Shown in pieces: positions 62,658 to 64,000 of a stretch of DNA of 64,000 nt. The notes under the pieces were generated by a model. It had not been told where the DNA came from. It ran no database searches and saw nothing but the letters and a program-made list of their open reading frames with translations. Within the stretch, counting starts at the first letter, position 1. Each line of letters opens with the position of its first letter. Source of the DNA: CALVGQ01 sp964370435 (GTDB lineage: Bacteria > Bacillota_I > Bacilli_A > Erysipelotrichales > Erysipelotrichaceae); NCBI GenBank assembly GCA_964370435.1, contig CAYJJG010000002.1, positions 121,745 through 185,744 of the forward strand, read 5' to 3'. The position numbers were made by a program, and so were the translations under genes.

Positions 62658-63296
62658 TCATCTTTTTTTACACCACACCGCACGATAAATAGGCTGGTTC
62701 AAGTCTAAAAATCGTTGTTCATACTCAGTAATTACATCTTCAGGATGCTCATTTCTTCTAAAGTCAACACTCACATCCAACAGCTTAAAATTAAGCGCAT
62801 CAAACTGTACTAAAGAAAACTCGAATAAATTACAGTTATCACTCTTCATAATAACTTTGCCTTCTTTTGTTAAAGCGTAAGCATACTTCTCTATAAAATT
62901 ACCATGAGTCAATCGTCTTTTTTTATAGCCCTCTTTAGGCCAGGGATCACTAAAATTAAGATGAATCACATCAATTTCACCTTCCGCAAACCAAGTATCA
63001 AACACGATAGCATCTTGAGCAATAAGCTTAATATTTTGATGTTCTTGCTCTAAAATTTTCTTAGTTGCTACAGCTGCTACATTGGTTTCTCGCTCAATAC
63101 CAATCCAACCGACATTTTGATCTTTTAAAGCCATTTGACTAATATAATCACCTTTTCCACAGCCAATTTCCACATGTAGTTCTTTTACATTAAGAATTGA
63201 TTTCCATTTGCCTTTATTTTCCTGTGGATTTGCTATTACGACATCACTATTTTCATCTAAAAAAGGGATTGCCCACTTCTTTTTTCTCATTCTCAT
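62658..63296 (-). CDS. trmB: tRNA (guanine-46-N7-)-methyltransferase
   Basis: Makes m7G46 in tRNA. SAM motif VEIGCGKGDYI at about residues 38-48, IGIERETNVA, and the family signature FSDPWPKEGYKKRRLTH at about 118-134. 212 aa matches Bacillus TrmB. GAGG lies eight bases before the ATG. Located between pnp and the lipoprotein gene on the same strand. Confidence 0.95.
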   Translation of the reverse strand: MRMRKKKWAIPFLDENSDVVIANPQENKGKWKSILNVKELHVEIGCGKGDYISQMALKDQNVGWIGIERETNVAAVATKKILEQEHQNIKLIAQDAIVFDTWFAEGEIDVIHLNFSDPWPKEGYKKRRLTHGNFIEKYAYALTKEGKVIMKSDNCNLFEFSLVQFDALNFKLLDVSVDFRRNEHPEDVITEYEQRFLDLNQPIYRAVWCKKR

Positions 63297-63360
63297 ATAC
63301 TTTACCTCAAATTCTTTATTATTTTACCAAATTCCTTACACTTTTAAAACTGCTTTTAAA

Positions 63361-63393
63361 AAATATCTTCAATCCCAAGGACTGAAGATATTT
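63361..63393 (-). terminator. Terminator of pnp
   Basis: AAATATCTTCA / TGAAGATATTT stem with an inner TCC / GGA pair, T-run on the minus strand, directly after pnp. Confidence 0.88.
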
Positions 63394-63397
63394 TCAA

Positions 63398-64000
63398 CTA
63401 ATCTTTTTTACGAAATACTCTTTTTTCTCCTGCAGGTTTTTCTCTTCTTACAGGTTCTTGATAATCAGCTGGTTTCTCTAATAAATCTCTAGCTGAAACA
63501 TTAATACGTCCACGATCATCAATTTCAGTTACTACAACACGTATCACATCACCTAGTTTTAGGCGATCTTCAGGTTTTTCAACACGCTCCCATGCAATTT
63601 TAGAAACATGAAGTAATCCATCAGTTTCACCAAATAAATTTACGAAAGCTCCGAATTTTTCAATACGCACTACCTTAGCTTCAAAAACTTCACTTACTTT
63701 AGCTTCTCTAAGAATATTCTCAATCATACCCTTCGCATGATCTAAAGCCTCTTGACTAGAATGATAGATTACACAGCTTCCATCATCTTCAATATCAATT
63801 TTAACATTATCACTTTCAGCAATAATTTGATTAATTATTTTACCACCAGCACCAATAACTTCACGAATCTTATCTACTGGAATGTTCATCATTACCATTT
63901 TTGGAGCATATTTACTTACTTCACTACGAGCTTCACTAATTGCACCCATCATATTTTCCATGATTTGTTCACGCCCATGTTTTGCTTGTGCTAAAGCTTC
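63398..64000 (-). CDS. pnp: Polynucleotide phosphorylase, C-terminal part (partial)
   Basis: The reading frame continues past the window edge without an upstream stop. The visible 200 residues hold the KH domain (IREVIGAGGKIINQI) and the S1 domain (VFEAKVVRIEKFGAFV and LLHVSKIAWERV), with a short basic tail. The catalytic RNase PH-like domains lie beyond the window. PNPase degrades RNA from the 3' end with phosphate. The internal ATG at 63961 is not the start. Confidence 0.94.
   Translation of the reverse strand, partial: EALAQAKHGREQIMENMMGAISEARSEVSKYAPKMVMMNIPVDKIREVIGAGGKIINQIIAESDNVKIDIEDDGSCVIYHSSQEALDHAKGMIENILREAKVSEVFEAKVVRIEKFGAFVNLFGETDGLLHVSKIAWERVEKPEDRLKLGDVIRVVVTEIDDRGRINVSARDLLEKPADYQEPVRREKPAGEKRVFRKKD

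Noticed and set aside
1..64000. CRISPR arrays, insertion sequences, tRNA and rRNA genes
   Set aside because: No direct-repeat array, transposase or tRNA- or rRNA-like sequence was seen; the only structured RNA with good support is the tyrS T-box.

Overview
The window is a low-GC bacterial chromosome segment with almost all genes on the minus strand, packed into short operons closed by intrinsic terminators. SpoIVA, dipicolinate synthase (DpaA/DpaB), a Cse60-like protein and sigma-K/sigma-E-like promoters indicate an endospore former. Together with a comG pilus operon, CcpA, a tyrS T-box, EF-P, MurJ and Bacillus-like gene neighbourhoods (cshB-nfo, murJ-rsuA, murC-ytxG-ccpA, cmk-der-gpsA), this points to Bacillota. 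An anaerobic member of, or close to, Erysipelotrichia/Turicibacter is my inference; no rRNA marker is present to settle it.

Layout. 74-6378: a gene of unknown function, TrmN6-like methyltransferase, a two-component system and dnaE. 6552-11615: a galactitol-type PTS operon (aldolase-like protein, EIIC, EIIB, EIIA, PRD regulator). 11928-14468: plus-strand PBP1A, facing spoIVA. 16195-19135: rlmI-like methyltransferase, cysE and divergent cysK. 19231-27189: a ten-gene [FeFe]-hydrogenase operon in which the NAD-linked catalytic subunits flank two DRTGG-type proteins, two GHKL ATPase-type proteins, a PHP protein and a degenerate hydrogenase-like Fe-S protein. 27406-31231: gpsA-der-cmk and a tail-anchored acidic protein. 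31344-33643: Lrp regulator, aminotransferase and EF-P. 33690-37164: comGA-comGG. 37247-41923: a metallo-beta-lactamase-fold hydrolase, L33, a membrane protein of unknown function and PBP2. 42080-43153: ispG. 43254-44167: HxlR regulator and a VOC protein.

44228-47241 is the most unusual stretch: a Tat-exported flavin lipoprotein with its own tatA and tatC, followed by a multiply frameshifted NapH-like membrane Fe-S protein. 47416-53565: nfo-cshB, ispH, rsuA-like, murJ and a lipoprotein. 53636-56096: a spore-cortex operon (dpaA, dpaB, dapA, cse60). 56183-59697: tyrS with a T-box leader, ccpA and two genes in ytxG/ytxH positions. 59833-64000: murC, a disordered protein with SPI-G motifs, a lipoprotein, trmB and the 3' part of pnp.

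Physiology suggested: an anaerobic fermenter that takes up polyol or hexitol sugars by PTS, disposes of electrons as H2 through an electron-bifurcating-type HydABC hydrogenase probably tuned by redox (a Rex-like site lies upstream), makes isoprenoids by the MEP pathway, and can build competence pili and spores. The Tat cassette suggests an extracytosolic flavin redox function whose membrane electron donor has been lost from this locus.
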